Under the pieces are notes generated by a model. That model was not told the DNA's origin. It did no database searches and saw only the letters and a program-made list of their open reading frames with translations. Both the position numbers and the translations under genes were made by a program. Shown piece by piece: positions 1 through 7,225 of a DNA stretch of 28,273 nucleotides. The DNA is from CAZPWF01 sp964590725 (GTDB taxonomy: Bacteria > Patescibacteriota > Saccharimonadia > Saccharimonadales > JACQNP01): the NCBI GenBank assembly GCA_964590725.1, contig CAZPWF010000010.1, positions 1-28,273 on the forward strand. The letters run 5' to 3'. The first letter of the stretch is position 1. Every line of letters starts with the position of its first letter.

Positions 1-255
1 AAAGTTGTTGATAAGTATTTTGAAGACGAAACAAAGGTATGGGAATCAACAAAACCAGGTGAGGTATATCCATTTCGTTTTCCGATTGAAATAGTCAAAG
101 CACGTAAAGAAGACGACTATCTAGCGGTTGCAGATTTTATAGAGAATTATGAATATGCCAAACGTTGGCCAGCAAAAAATTGGACTTTGGCGTTCCAAGG
201 TAATGTTCACAGGTTGAGTGACAAAGACTACCATCTTATTCACTCTCTAATCTGA
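1..255 (+). CDS. EVE/PUA-like domain protein, C-terminal fragment
   Basis: Reading frame 1 is open from the window edge to a TGA at 253-255 and encodes the last 84 residues of a protein whose start lies outside the window. The fragment has an early 'YFEDETKVW' stretch, then 'VYPFRFPIEI', and ends in 'RLSDKDYHLIHSLI'. This order (acidic-aromatic strand, YP-[FY]-R strand, terminal 'Dy..I' helix) resembles EVE/PUA-like domains, which bind modified bases or RNA. The assignment is from pattern memory only; the N-terminal part that would settle it is missing. It ends 20 nt before alaS, with a -10-like box in the gap, so the two genes are probably transcribed separately or only partly linked. Confidence 0.55.
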   Translation, partial: KVVDKYFEDETKVWESTKPGEVYPFRFPIEIVKARKEDDYLAVADFIENYEYAKRWPAKNWTLAFQGNVHRLSDKDYHLIHSLI

Positions 256-260
256 TCTGT

Positions 261-266
261 TACAAT
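261..266 (+). promoter_or_regulatory. -10 box (TACAAT) of alaS
   Basis: TACAAT lies 9 nt before the ATG at 276, so the predicted transcription start falls about 3 nt before the codon. No Shine-Dalgarno sequence fits in that space, so the mRNA would be essentially leaderless. No convincing -35 is visible. Confidence 0.5.
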
Positions 267-275
267 AGAGCCGAT

Positions 276-2165
276 ATGGATGCACGGACAATTAGAAATA
301 AATACTTGGAGTTCTTCAAAGAGCGCGGACATGCAGTAATCCCTCGAGCATTGTTGGTGCCATATAACGATCCAACAACTTTGTTTACAGGGTCTGGTAT
401 GCAGCCGCTGATTTCTTATTTACTTGGCGAACCGCATCAGGAAGGCTCGCGCTTAGTTAATAGTCAGACATGTTTGCGTGCTATGGACATTGAAGATGTT
501 GGCGATGATCGTCACACAACCTTCTTTGAGATGCTTGGTAACTGGAGTCTTGGAGACTACAGAAAAAAAGATCAAATTGAATGGTTTTTTACATTCTTAG
601 TTGATGTTGTTGGTTTGAATCCAGAGAATATATACATAACTTGTTTTATCGGCGATGAGTCAGCAGGTATACCTCGTGATGACGAAGCAGCAAAAATCTG
701 GCAGAAACTATTCAAATCGAAAGATATTGATGCCAAGATTGTGGAGATTGGTTCACAAGCAGATGGTGACAAGCGCGGCATTAACCCTGGTGAACGAATA
801 TTTTTCTATGACGATGGTGAAAACTGGTGGAGTCGCAATGGTGGCATTGCTAAAACTCCAGTTGGCGATCCATGCGGGCCAGACAGTGAGGTCTTTTATG
901 ATTTTGGTGAAACTTCTCATAAGCCTGGTTTTGGAAAGCCGCACCCCGCAAGTGATTCTGGCCGTTTTATTGAGATTGGTAATCAGGTGTTCATGGAATA
1001 CCAGCGAACAGAAAATGGGTTTGAGGAGCTTGAAAAACCTAACATTGACTTTGGTGGCGGGCTGGAACGTATTGCACAGGCAGCGATTGATTCGTCAGAT
1101 ATGTTTAGGATTAGTTTGCTGTGGCCAATTGTAGAGAAACTAGAGCAAATATCTGGAAAAAAATACGATTCACACAGGGAAAGTATGCAAGTTATATCCG
1201 ATCATCTTCGTGCAGCTACCTTTCTAGCTGTTGATGGGGTGAAGCCAAGCAATAAAGAACAGGGTTATGTGATGCGACGACTGATGCGCAGAGCGGTTCG
1301 TTATGCGTTTGAGTTGGGTGTCGAACAAAACTTTATGCAAGAGATAGTGCCGGTGATAGCTGATTTATACCACGAAGATTATCCCGAAGTTGCTGACAAG
1401 CGTGATGAGGTTATTGAAACATTGGCGCGAGAAGAAAAAGTATTTCGTCAAACACTTCGCAAAGGTGTTAGGGAATTACAGAAGATGGCTCAAAATGGTA
1501 AGTTGGGAGGCGATCAAATATTTACACTTTATGATACGTATGGCTTCCCTGCTGAACTAAGCGTTGAAGAAGCTGCAATCCAGGGCTGTGAAGTTTCGCA
1601 GGATTGGCGCATCGAGTTTGAGGCAAAGATGACGGAACAGCGTCAACGTTCTCAGACGGCTACAAAAGGTACCTTCAAGGGTGGGCTTGGTGGGCAGACG
1701 ATGCAACATAAAAAATACCATACTGCCACCCATTTGATGTACCAGGCTTTACGTGACGTATTGGGTGATCATGTTATACAGAGAGGATCAAATATTACCG
1801 AGGAGCGTTTGAGGTTTGACTTTAGTCATCCTGAAAAAGTTACTCGTGAACAGCTAACAGAAGTTGAAGAAATCGTTAATGAACAAATAGGGAAAGATCT
1901 AAAAGTAACCTGGGCAGAATATTCAACCGAAGAAGCTACTGGTAAGCTGGGTGCGCTTGGTCAATTTGGTGATAGATATGGTGACACGGTTAAGGTTTAC
2001 AAAATGATAGCTGATGGTGCCGACAAACCCTTTAGTTTCGAAATATGTGGTGGTCCGCATGTTGACCATACGCATCAACTTATTGAAGATGGTAAGAAAT
2101 TTAAGATTCTTAAAGAAGAGGCTAGTTCGGCTGGGATTCGCCGTATCAAAGCTGTCCTTCAATAA
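276..2165 (+). CDS. alaS: Alanyl-tRNA synthetase, compact form
   Basis: Class II synthetase that charges tRNA-Ala and clears mischarged Ser/Gly-tRNA-Ala in the cytoplasm. The N-terminal catalytic core is clear ('FKERGHAVIP', 'LFTGSGMQP', 'TTFFEMLGNWSLGDY'), followed by the helical tRNA-recognition domain and the editing (SAD) domain. The editing zinc set is intact: H482-x3-H486 and C591-x3-H595. The protein is 629 aa against about 875 in E. coli. It stops just after the SAD motif 'SAGIRRI', so the C-Ala/DHHA1 region is absent. The beta-barrel that normally carries the 'SGGQxGD' motif before the first HxxxH is also absent and replaced by a short 'FKGGLGGQ' linker. This matches my memory of the short AlaRS of Borrelia and many CPR bacteria, so it is a domain architecture, not a broken gene. 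The start is an ATG right behind a -10 box. Confidence 0.96.
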   Translation: MDARTIRNKYLEFFKERGHAVIPRALLVPYNDPTTLFTGSGMQPLISYLLGEPHQEGSRLVNSQTCLRAMDIEDVGDDRHTTFFEMLGNWSLGDYRKKDQIEWFFTFLVDVVGLNPENIYITCFIGDESAGIPRDDEAAKIWQKLFKSKDIDAKIVEIGSQADGDKRGINPGERIFFYDDGENWWSRNGGIAKTPVGDPCGPDSEVFYDFGETSHKPGFGKPHPASDSGRFIEIGNQVFMEYQRTENGFEELEKPNIDFGGGLERIAQAAIDSSDMFRISLLWPIVEKLEQISGKKYDSHRESMQVISDHLRAATFLAVDGVKPSNKEQGYVMRRLMRRAVRYAFELGVEQNFMQEIVPVIADLYHEDYPEVADKRDEVIETLAREEKVFRQTLRKGVRELQKMAQNGKLGGDQIFTLYDTYGFPAELSVEEAAIQGCEVSQDWRIEFEAKMTEQRQRSQTATKGTFKGGLGGQTMQHKKYHTATHLMYQALRDVLGDHVIQRGSNITEERLRFDFSHPEKVTREQLTEVEEIVNEQIGKDLKVTWAEYSTEEATGKLGALGQFGDRYGDTVKVYKMIADGADKPFSFEICGGPHVDHTHQLIEDGKKFKILKEEASSAGIRRIKAVLQ

Positions 2166-2218
2166 TATATGCAATCTTGTAATCCAGATAACCATTGTTT
2201 AAATTTATTGAGGACAGT

Positions 2219-2491
2219 ATGAGAATAGATATAATTGGTCGCCCGCCACGATTACCGATAGCTGAAGTATATGTTGAAGATACGGCTGAAGAACTGGCGA
2301 GACGGATTGTCGGTGGGAAACTTAGACTTATGCCTGCTAACGCTGATTTTTCTTCAGATCTTAGTGTTAAAGAATTAGAAGATCTTTATGAGGCGAAGGA
2401 CGAGATAGGTTTTACCATTAATGACTTACGTGGAGAGGGAATGATAGTCGATGTTACCTCTTTAGTACAAGAGGTGGACGTGGTACAATAA
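2219..2491 (+). CDS. Unknown 90-aa protein upstream of the FtsA/PilM-like gene
   Basis: I do not recognise this family. I chose the ATG at 2219 (90 aa) because GAGGA lies 4 nt upstream; a TTG at 2195 would add eight residues but has no such support. The protein is soluble and acidic, with a beta-rich start ('MRIDIIGRPPRLPIAEVYVED'-like; first residues hydrophobic alternating) and a probable helix 'SVKELEDLYEAKDEIGF', and it ends in hydrophobic-acidic alternation. No membrane segment or metal motif is seen. It sits 53 nt after alaS and 9 nt before the actin-like ATPase, and its last codons contain that gene's probable -10 box. Co-transcription with the ATPase is likely, and a role as a small partner of it is inference only. 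Confidence 0.75.
   Translation: MRIDIIGRPPRLPIAEVYVEDTAEELARRIVGGKLRLMPANADFSSDLSVKELEDLYEAKDEIGFTINDLRGEGMIVDVTSLVQEVDVVQ
2481..2489 (+). promoter_or_regulatory. Extended -10 (TGGTACAAT) before the FtsA/PilM-like gene
   Basis: TG-n-TACAAT overlaps the last sense codons of the preceding gene; the TAA stop uses the final T of the box. The ATG at 2501 is 11 nt downstream, which predicts a leader of about 5 nt. No good -35 is visible, but an extended -10 can do without one. Confidence 0.4.
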
Positions 2492-2500
2492 GTACCGATT

Positions 2501-3775
2501 ATGCTTGATAAAATTAAAGCGTTACGCACAAAAAAAACTGGGTCAGAGGGTCAGTATCTTGTTGGTCTTGATATAGGTACTGAATATGTTAAGGCTTTGA
2601 TCGCTCAGATTATCGATGACCACATTGAGATTATAGGTGTTGGACGCGCTCACCAGAGTTTTAATGATATGCAGGCTGGCGCGATCGCCGATATTGGTGC
2701 AGTTGTAGCAAATTGCGATCAAGCATTGAACGAGGCTGAGGAGCAAGCTGGCATAAGTGTGCGAACAGCTGTTATTGGTATTGCTGGTGAACTTGTTAAA
2801 GGGACTACCATTACTGTCAAATGTAACCGTAAAAACCCTTCAAAAGCACTTGATATCACCGAGATAGAGCAAATTATTAGCTTGGTCCAGGAACGTGCTC
2901 AGACTAAAGCTAAAAAGCAAATTATGCTTGAGTTAGGCGGCAAAGACCTAGAAGTTCGACTGATTAATAGTGCCCTCGTAGGTATAACTATTGATGGCTA
3001 TCCAGTCACAAACCCTGTTGGATTTCAGGGTAAAGAAGTGGTAGTACAACTGTATACAGCTTTTGCGCCGCTAATTCACATTGGGGCATTGGAACGTACT
3101 GCGCTTGAACTAGATCTTGATCTGCTAGCGGTTGCCGCAGAACCCTTTGCGGTTGCTCGTTCGGTAATTGGTGACGATCACAACACAACAATGAGTGCGA
3201 TTTTAATGGATGTAGGTGGCGGAACAACAGATATCGCTGTTATTAATGATGGCGGAGTACAAGGGACAAAAATGTTCGGTATAGGCGGTAGAGCCTATAC
3301 TCGTTCGGTTGAGCGATCTATGGATGTGTCATTTGACGAGGCCGAAGAGCTTAAACTAGGTCTTAGTACTAACAAAATAGCCAAAAAAGACCGTGCTCAA
3401 ATTGAGTCAGTTCTAAGTAGAACAGCAGGGGTGTGGGTTAACGGCGTTGAACTGGCTTTAGCCGAATTCCCTCAACTTGATCAGTTGCCGAATCGCGTAC
3501 TCCTGTGCGGAGGAGGCTCGAGTCTAGATATTCTATTTGAACAATTAGAGCGATCAGATTGGTACAAAACACTGCCTTTTACTAAGAAACCCAATGTGCA
3601 GCATATACACCCAGAGCAAGTTGTAGGAGTGACCGACAAGACCGGTAGAGTAAATGACCACACCTATATAACGGCTATGGGTCTTTTGAGGGTTGGACTA
3701 GACACTATGCAGCAGCACAGTAGTTCATCTGCCGGTTCAATCAAGCAGAGAATAGATAGGATGTTGCAGGCATGA
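2501..3775 (+). CDS. FtsA/PilM-family actin-like ATPase
   Basis: 424-aa member of the actin-like ATPase superfamily of FtsA (Z-ring membrane tether) and PilM (cytoplasmic type IV pilus platform protein). Seen motifs: phosphate-1 loop 'VGLDIGTEYVKALIA' near residues 21-36, an SHS2/1C-like insert around 80-160, phosphate-2 loop 'MDVGGGTTDIAVINDGG' near 235-252, and an adenosine-type 'LLCGGGSSLD' loop near 335-345. The tail 'IKQRIDRMLQA' could form a short amphipathic helix like that of FtsA. No ftsZ or pilus genes are adjacent. The next gene, a single-pass membrane protein, overlaps it by 4 nt (ATGA), so the two are translationally coupled. FtsA versus PilM cannot be decided here; the partner suggests a cytoplasmic ATPase serving an envelope protein. 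Confidence 0.8.
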   Translation: MLDKIKALRTKKTGSEGQYLVGLDIGTEYVKALIAQIIDDHIEIIGVGRAHQSFNDMQAGAIADIGAVVANCDQALNEAEEQAGISVRTAVIGIAGELVKGTTITVKCNRKNPSKALDITEIEQIISLVQERAQTKAKKQIMLELGGKDLEVRLINSALVGITIDGYPVTNPVGFQGKEVVVQLYTAFAPLIHIGALERTALELDLDLLAVAAEPFAVARSVIGDDHNTTMSAILMDVGGGTTDIAVINDGGVQGTKMFGIGGRAYTRSVERSMDVSFDEAEELKLGLSTNKIAKKDRAQIESVLSRTAGVWVNGVELALAEFPQLDQLPNRVLLCGGGSSLDILFEQLERSDWYKTLPFTKKPNVQHIHPEQVVGVTDKTGRVNDHTYITAMGLLRVGLDTMQQHSSSSAGSIKQRIDRMLQA

Positions 3776-5436
3776 GCGACCAAAAAGACACTATTTATAT
3801 AGATATTGATGACGAAATTACGAGTATTATCGACAAGGTAGTGTCATCAAATAAAAAAATAGTTGCCTTGGTGTTACCAAAGCGTGCGTCTGTTTTGCAA
3901 AGTGTTGTTAATATGAGGCTACTAAAGCGCGCATCAGATGAAGCCGGAAAGAGTCTCGTGCTGATAACGTCAGAAGCTAGTGTGATGCCATTGGCTGGTG
4001 CGGTCGGATTGTATACGGCAAAAACGTTACAGAGTAAGCCATTTATTCCAGATAGCGGTGTGGTCGCTGCGACAACTGAAGATTTAACATACCCTGATAA
4101 CGATGACGTCGATACTTCTAAGCCAGTTGGCGAGCTCGCTGGCTCGCCCGAAGAAGAGGCTATCGAAGTTGATAATGACGATAATGAAAAATCATCGACT
4201 TCGTCTGGCGCGACGAAAGTTAAGGACAAGAAACCTAAAAAAGATAAAAAGAACAAAAAGTTTAAAATCCCAAATTTTGATACATTTCGTAAAAAATTAT
4301 TCTTGGGCTTGGGTATTTTCATACTACTAGCAGTAGGCTGGTATTTTGCGTTTTATGTAATGCCAAAAGCAAAAATAGTGATAAAAACAGACACTACAAC
4401 AACCAACGTAGATGTGACATTTACGGCTGATCCCGCTGTAAAGACAGTCGATCAAGAAAATAAAATAGTTCCAGCCGTCGTTAAGGAATCTAAAAAGACA
4501 AGTACACAGAAAGTTGCTACCACCGGCGAGAAGAATCTTGGAGACAAAGCGAAGGGCTCTATGATTGTCACGAACTGTATAAATGACGGGGAGTCGCATA
4601 CCCTGCCAGCAGGCTCAGCATTTTCAAGTGGACAATTTACATTTGTAACAAACGAGGCCGTTACGTTAGAGCCCGCATTGTTTAGTGGTTCAAATTGTAA
4701 AAGCGACGAGTTTGGACTAAGCGAAACTGTCGGTGTTACGGCATCTACAGGCGGAGGTTCTTATAACCTAAGTGCTCGAACATACACAGCTGCAGTCAGT
4801 GGCATCACCGGTTCGGGTTCAAACATGACAGGCGGTACCGATAAAATAGTAAAAGTAGTTAGTCAGCAAGACGTGGACACAGCCAAACAAAAAGCATCCG
4901 AGCAAAACAATACCGATGGCGTAAAAGCCGAAATTCAAAGTGACTTAACTAAAGAGGGTTATGTGCCAATTACTGAAACATATGCAAGCGGCGAACCGGT
5001 TACAACATCCACTCCTGCGGTAGGTACCGAAGCTAATGAAGTGGTTGTAAATGTTGTCGTGACGCACTCTATGTTAGGCGCTCAAAAAGATGGTATCAAG
5101 AAGCTAATCGAAGACCAGGCAAATAAAGAGATCGATCCAAATAAACAAATGATTATTGATGATGGCATGAACGGCGCCACTTACCAGGTGTTTGATCGCC
5201 AAGCAAACGGCAAAACTCGATTGAATGTAAAATCTAACGTGGTTGCGGGGCCCAAACTCAATGCGGATGAGATCAAAAAATCCGTGGCTGGCAAGCGTCG
5301 CGGCGAGGCACAAGAGATATTAAAACAACCAGGGGTCCAGGATGTAGAGGTGATTTATAGTCCTTTCTGGGTAGCTAAGATTCCAAAAGACGTTAACAAG
5401 ATTACGGTAGTTTTTGAGCAGAGTAATGGACAGTAA
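3772..5436 (+). CDS. Single-pass membrane protein with baseplate-J-like ectodomain
   Basis: 554 aa. Residues 1-90 form a cytoplasmic alpha/beta domain beginning 'IYIDIDDEITSIIDKV', with 'VALVLPKRASVLQSVVN', a type I recall in many CPR membrane proteins. Residues 95-170 are an acidic then strongly basic disordered linker, and about 175-197 is one membrane helix ('FLGLGIFILLAVGWYFAF'). The rest should be outside the cell. Around 258-345 lies a beta segment with 'KGSMIVTNC' and 'TLPAGSAFSS...FTFVTNEAV', like the G-x-V-N...L-xAGT...F-xT pattern of baseplate J/gp47-like domains. The end 'VEVIYSPFWVAKIPKDV' is a recurring CPR terminus. The start overlaps the ATPase stop. It may be an envelope-spanning scaffold; no phage genes are nearby, so the baseplate name describes fold only. 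Confidence 0.72.
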   Translation: MSDQKDTIYIDIDDEITSIIDKVVSSNKKIVALVLPKRASVLQSVVNMRLLKRASDEAGKSLVLITSEASVMPLAGAVGLYTAKTLQSKPFIPDSGVVAATTEDLTYPDNDDVDTSKPVGELAGSPEEEAIEVDNDDNEKSSTSSGATKVKDKKPKKDKKNKKFKIPNFDTFRKKLFLGLGIFILLAVGWYFAFYVMPKAKIVIKTDTTTTNVDVTFTADPAVKTVDQENKIVPAVVKESKKTSTQKVATTGEKNLGDKAKGSMIVTNCINDGESHTLPAGSAFSSGQFTFVTNEAVTLEPALFSGSNCKSDEFGLSETVGVTASTGGGSYNLSARTYTAAVSGITGSGSNMTGGTDKIVKVVSQQDVDTAKQKASEQNNTDGVKAEIQSDLTKEGYVPITETYASGEPVTTSTPAVGTEANEVVVNVVVTHSMLGAQKDGIKKLIEDQANKEIDPNKQMIIDDGMNGATYQVFDRQANGKTRLNVKSNVVAGPKLNADEIKKSVAGKRRGEAQEILKQPGVQDVEVIYSPFWVAKIPKDVNKITVVFEQSNGQ

Positions 5437-5845
5437 TATAATAGGTTTAGATGTTGGTAAGCGACGAATTGGTGTGGCAATTGCTCACGCAAAGTTAGGA
5501 TTCCCGTCTCCGCTAAAAACCATTATTAATGACGACAACGTGTGGGATGCACTTCGCGATATAATTCAGGCCCAGGTTACCAGTCTTATAGTTGTCGGTA
5601 TCCCACGCAGTCTTGCTGGTAAAGACACCGACCAGACCGTTTATACGAAAGATTTTGTAAAAACATTACAACAGAAAACTGACATAAAAATCGCATTTCA
5701 AGAAGAAGATCTAACCTCGCATAAGGCAGAAGAAGAGCTACAGAAAAGCAAGAAAAGCTATTCCAAGGCAGATATTGATTCGCTTGCTGCAACATATATC
5801 CTGGAAGATTATTTGTCTATAACGGGTAATGGAGATTTGCATTGA
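5426..5845 (+). CDS. ruvX: YqgF/RuvX-family RNase H-like nuclease
   Basis: 139-aa protein of the YqgF (RuvX/Yqg) family, RNase H-fold nucleases linked to 16S rRNA 5' end maturation and proposed as alternative Holliday junction resolvases. Seen: 'IIGLDVGKRRIGVAIA' with the first catalytic Asp at residue 9, 'IVVGIPRSLAG' in the middle, 'FQEEDLTSHKAEEEL' with the conserved Glu, and 'DIDSLAATYILEDYL' with the last Asp. I chose ATG 5426, which gives the usual short N-terminus; a TTG at 5414 would add four residues. The start lies inside the end of the upstream membrane-protein gene (11-nt overlap) and the stop overlaps the mltG start, so the three are one tightly coupled unit. Confidence 0.93.
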   Translation: MDSNIIGLDVGKRRIGVAIAHAKLGFPSPLKTIINDDNVWDALRDIIQAQVTSLIVVGIPRSLAGKDTDQTVYTKDFVKTLQQKTDIKIAFQEEDLTSHKAEEELQKSKKSYSKADIDSLAATYILEDYLSITGNGDLH

Positions 5846-6891
5846 AATACGCAGCAAAAACCCGAAAATCAGCCTGGCCGATAATTATTGCTGCTGCAAT
5901 AATTATAGTAATACTCGTAATTGTTAGTTCGGTGTTTGTTGTAAGAAAGTCGTACAATGATCATTTAAAACCTGTTAGCGCCTCTCAGAAAACACAACTC
6001 GTAACAGTTCCGTTGGGTTCAAGTGTAAAAGAGATTGGAGCGATTCTAGAAAAACATGGTGTTATTCGTGCGGGATGGGCGTTTGAGTGGTATGTCAGAA
6101 ATAATAACTTGCGTAATGATATACAAGCCGGAACTTATTATTTTCGGCCAAATCAAAGCATACAAGAAATAACTACCGTTCTAACTCAAGGTAAGGTCGC
6201 AACCGACCTAGTTACAATCTTGCCAGCCCAGCGTATTGATCAAATAAGAAAAGCGCTTGTTTCAGCTGGTTTTAGTGAACAGTTAGTTGATAAGGCTCTG
6301 GAGCCTGGACAGTACGAAGATCACCCCGCGCTAGTTGATAAACCAAAGGGCGCAAGCCTAGAGGGCTATTTGTATCCTGAATCATTCCAAAAAACAGCCG
6401 AAACGAGTCCGCAAACAATAATAAAGGCATCATTGGATGAAATGCAAAAGCACCTATCTCCCGAATTACGAGCTGGAATGGTTCGCCAGGGGCTTACTGT
6501 TCATGAGGGGGTAATATTGGCTTCTATTGTAGACCAGGAAGTAAGCAACCCTGAGGATAAGAAAACTGTAGCTCAGGTGTTTTTGAGACGGCTTCGCGAA
6601 GGTCGTGCGCTCGAGTCGGATGCTACGGCATCATACGGAGCTATTTTGGCCGGCGAAAAACCATCGCTAAAATATGAATCTACTTACAATACATATAATC
6701 ATACGGGTTTACCTCCTACCCCTATAAGTAATGTGTCAAAAACTGCCTTAGAGGCTATAGCAAACCCTTCCCAAACGGATTATCTATTCTTTGTTGCTGG
6801 TGACGACGGAAAAACATATTTTTCTAGCAGCCTAGATGAGCATGAACAGTTAACAAAAGATCACTGTAAAACACTTTGTTCTTCTCAATAG
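5842..6891 (+). CDS. mltG: Endolytic murein transglycosylase MltG
   Basis: Membrane-anchored lytic transglycosylase (YceG family) that cuts nascent glycan strands and sets their length. It has a TTG start at 5842 with GGAG at 5831-5834 (7-nt spacing), overlapping the ruvX TGA. One membrane helix lies near residues 12-34, then a LysM-like region (about 55-110) and the catalytic domain. 'ASIVDQE' aligns with the 'ASIVEKE' motif; the position I take as catalytic by comparison with the SltY 'RQES' motif is kept as E233, while the preceding Glu is Asp. 'FLRRLREGRALESDATASYG', 'YNTYNHTGLPPTPISN' and 'DYLFFVAGDDGKTYFS' are further family blocks. 349 aa is normal for the family. The ruvX-mltG order is common in bacteria. 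Confidence 0.95.
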   Translation: MKYAAKTRKSAWPIIIAAAIIIVILVIVSSVFVVRKSYNDHLKPVSASQKTQLVTVPLGSSVKEIGAILEKHGVIRAGWAFEWYVRNNNLRNDIQAGTYYFRPNQSIQEITTVLTQGKVATDLVTILPAQRIDQIRKALVSAGFSEQLVDKALEPGQYEDHPALVDKPKGASLEGYLYPESFQKTAETSPQTIIKASLDEMQKHLSPELRAGMVRQGLTVHEGVILASIVDQEVSNPEDKKTVAQVFLRRLREGRALESDATASYGAILAGEKPSLKYESTYNTYNHTGLPPTPISNVSKTALEAIANPSQTDYLFFVAGDDGKTYFSSSLDEHEQLTKDHCKTLCSSQ

Positions 6892-7136
6892 AACAGGGGT
6901 AAAGGTTATACTATATGGTTGATTTGGAACGACTTTTTTGATACCATATATCAGCAACTCAAGTAAACGCGTTATTGTTTATGTCGAGTTGTACTTGCAC
7001 TGATTTATATCATTGATATCAAGATTGGTCGATCTTTCTTGAAAATATTAGCTAAGAACCAGATGCAAGTGAGGATTCGCATCAAGAATCCGGAGATTAT
7101 ATATTAGTACTCAACCAGTTACACTGAGCTCCAAAC
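6892..7136. other. Hairpin-rich non-coding stretch upstream of the wall hydrolase
   Basis: About 245 nt without a recognisable gene on either strand. Inverted repeats seen: TGTTCT 6878-6883 with AGAACA 6890-6895 over the mltG stop; TATATGGT 6912-6919 with ACCATATA 6943-6950; CAACTC 6955-6960 with GAGTTG 6986-6991; TCAAGA 7019-7024 with TCTTGA 7037-7042; and GGATTC 7073-7078 with GAATCC 7086-7091 (7-nt loop). A -10-like TATATT lies at 7100-7105, which would start transcription near 7112. The stretch could be a structured 5' leader or a small RNA. I could not match it to a known riboswitch; the c-di-AMP (ydaO) class that often controls such hydrolases was considered but its conserved core was not seen. 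Confidence 0.4.
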
Positions 7137-7214
7137 ATGGTGTTCAAAAAAAAGCAAAAAATTACAGACGCCTATTTCGAAAAACTGTTCGAAAGTCTCG
7201 TAAAAGACTCATAA
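7137..7214 (+). other. Short leading ORF, likely true N-terminus of the CHAP protein in another frame
   Basis: ATG 7137 opens a 25-codon frame (MVFKKKQKITDAYF..., stop TAA 7212-7214) that runs through A8 at 7146-7153. Moving to the -1 frame inside this run gives 'MVFKKKAKNYRRLFRKTVR', which continues without a stop into the hydrolase frame and supplies a strongly basic flank before its membrane helix. The peptide itself has no visible function. Frameshifting, transcript slippage or a one-base assembly error could all explain it. Confidence 0.45.
7148..7154 (+). promoter_or_regulatory. Candidate -1 slippery heptamer A AAA AAG
   Basis: In the frame of ATG 7137 the zero-frame codons are AAA-AAG preceded by A, which is the dnaX-type slippery heptamer. 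A 7-bp stem, TTTCGAA 7175-7181 with TTCGAAA 7188-7194 (6-nt loop), lies 20 nt downstream. That spacing is longer than in dnaX, and no upstream stimulatory Shine-Dalgarno is seen. Confidence 0.35.
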
Positions 7215-7225
7215 GATATGGGCTA

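Noticed and set aside
655..1134. Plus-strand 159-residue frame inside alaS
   Set aside because: Out-of-frame shadow of conserved AlaRS core sequence; no ribosome-binding site.
3795..4322. Minus-strand 175-residue open frame
   Set aside because: Lies fully inside the well-supported membrane-protein gene; the product is Ser/Leu-rich mirror sequence of the acidic/basic linker with no family motif.
6892..7136. c-di-AMP (ydaO) riboswitch before the wall hydrolase
   Set aside because: The conserved core sequences of that class could not be found by eye; only unrelated short hairpins are present.
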